Shown in pieces: positions 50,276 to 50,907 of a DNA stretch of 50,907 nucleotides. The notes beneath the pieces were generated by a model. It ran no database searches. It worked only from the letters and a program-made list of their open reading frames with translations, and had not been told where the DNA came from. This DNA is from Candidatus Aminicenantota bacterium (lineage in GTDB: Bacteria > Acidobacteriota > Aminicenantia > Aminicenantales > Aminicenantaceae), in contig DRHQ01000078.1 of NCBI GenBank assembly GCA_011049545.1, forward strand, positions 1-50,907, written 5' to 3'. Numbering within the stretch: the stretch's first letter is position 1; the number at the start of each line of letters is the position of its first letter. The position numbers and the translations under genes were made by a program.

Positions 50276-50907
50276 TCAGAATTTTATATTCTTTATTAAT
50301 TCCTTAAGACCGTAAACCTCCGCTACTTTATCCCAGTTAATCTCAGACCGGACTTTATCAAGATCTCTCATCTCATCTCTTATCTTCTCTCTAATCAATA
50401 TAATCTCTCCCTCTGATTCTATCTTCTTGAATATTTTAGTCTTTTCCATATCTTTCCATTCTCTCTCCGAATATATCGTTTCGGAGATCACATTCCCATA
50501 TCGAGGAAGTAAATATTTATTTAGCTTGCCAACCAACGCTGCGGCTAATTCTTTATCTTTCTTAGTCGTGACTAAAATTAATACATCTATATCACTTTCT
50601 GGTTTTTCCTTCTTTCTCGCAACAGATCCATACAGGATTACTTTTTGGATACTCTTTTCTCTAATAAGAGTCTCATATATTCTTGACTTCAGCGCCATAT
50701 ATATCTTCCTCTCCACATTGATCAGACTTGATACTTCCTCAACCACAATGCTTTCTTGATTGAGACCCCACTGTGATGATCTTCCGACCGTCTCTCTGTT
50801 AACCACCGCATTTTTCCGAAATAACTCCAGCACCTCTAATACTCTTGAGGCTGATATGTTTAATATTCTTGCCATTTCTCTTCCGCTGTACTTCCTTTCC
50901 GGGTTAA
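50276..50907 (-). CDS. HTH and nucleotidyltransferase-domain protein, 5' end outside window
   Basis: The frame is open through 50907, ten codons upstream of the ATG at 50875, with NPERKYSGREMARILNISAS joining smoothly into an HTH (ISASRVLEVLELFRKNAVVN). The gene is therefore truncated at the window edge and probably starts beyond it. The HTH part (about the first 50 visible residues) is followed by a minimal nucleotidyltransferase domain with the signature YGSVARKKEKPESDIDVLIL (GS...DxD), and then a helical tail (KIFKKIESEGEIILIREKIR). Such HTH-MNT proteins occur in archaea and bacteria; some MNT domains act as antitoxins that AMPylate HEPN toxins, but no HEPN gene is visible here. Confidence 0.85.
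   Translation of the reverse strand, partial: NPERKYSGREMARILNISASRVLEVLELFRKNAVVNRETVGRSSQWGLNQESIVVEEVSSLINVERKIYMALKSRIYETLIREKSIQKVILYGSVARKKEKPESDIDVLILVTTKKDKELAAALVGKLNKYLLPRYGNVISETIYSEREWKDMEKTKIFKKIESEGEIILIREKIRDEMRDLDKVRSEINWDKVAEVYGLKELIKNIKF

Noticed and set aside
1-50907. tRNA, rRNA, phage or insertion-sequence transposase genes
   Set aside because: None was recognised in any intergenic gap or open frame on either strand; this was by eye only, so a covariance-model scan would be decisive for small RNAs.

Overview
The window looks like a low-GC, Gram-negative, heterotrophic bacterium of the Acidobacteriota / Candidatus Aminicenantes type. This is an inference from gene families, not a database result: two GWxTD-domain proteins, an acidobacterial-style VWFA-related protein, a TonB-dependent-receptor-like porin with an N-terminal carboxypeptidase-regulatory domain, a DUF5916 barrel protein, many TPR fusions and a fused LptF-LptG. 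An outer membrane is indicated by LptFG, SurA-like chaperones, barrel proteins ending in aromatic residues, and lipoproteins. No tRNA, rRNA, CRISPR array, transposase or phage gene was seen.

Layout. (1) 3-392: tail of a gene cut by the window edge. (2) 466-14854, minus strand: a TonB-receptor-like protein, an intrinsic terminator, then seven tightly packed genes, several coupled by 4-base ATGA overlaps. They encode a TPR/carboxypeptidase-regulatory protein, a sulfatase-fold protein with TPRs, a GWxTD lipoprotein, a GWxTD-TPR protein, a VWFA-related protein and a membrane spermidine-synthase-like TPR protein. This is the best candidate for an undescribed envelope system. (3) 15382-19418, plus strand: a secreted protein of unknown function, two gene relics, a ClC-type chloride channel with CBS and TrkA-C domains, and a bifunctional-nuclease (DUF151) protein behind a near-consensus promoter. 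(4) 19448-26467, minus strand: fused LptFG, groEL and groES with a perfect CIRCE operator, a Fis-type HTH protein, CvpA, a PHP phosphoesterase and PurC. (5) 26509-26974: a repeat island with two long homologous hairpins and MITE-like ends. (6) 27014-32004: a YfiH/laccase-domain protein, a PflX-like radical SAM protein, an MFS transporter, an unknown protein and a flavodiiron protein. (7) 32175-38968, plus strand: two sodium-coupled amino-acid transporters, one with an unusual secreted domain at its N terminus, then an EnvC / CtpA / YibQ-type cell-wall set in which the first two appear to be pseudoenzymes. (8) 39049-50907: a membrane protein, a lipoprotein, pyruvoyl arginine decarboxylase, two PpiC-type chaperones following mfd, a DUF5916 protein, a repeat-rich 520-base gap, a small unknown protein, and an HTH-nucleotidyltransferase gene cut by the window end.

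Themes. Much of the window serves the envelope: LPS export (LptFG), outer-membrane protein folding (SurA and PpiC proteins), septal wall hydrolysis control (EnvC/CtpA/YibQ-like), surface barrels, and the TPR-rich cluster. Intergenic spaces carry at least five families of short dispersed repeats, and decaying gene fragments lie at 16475-16799.
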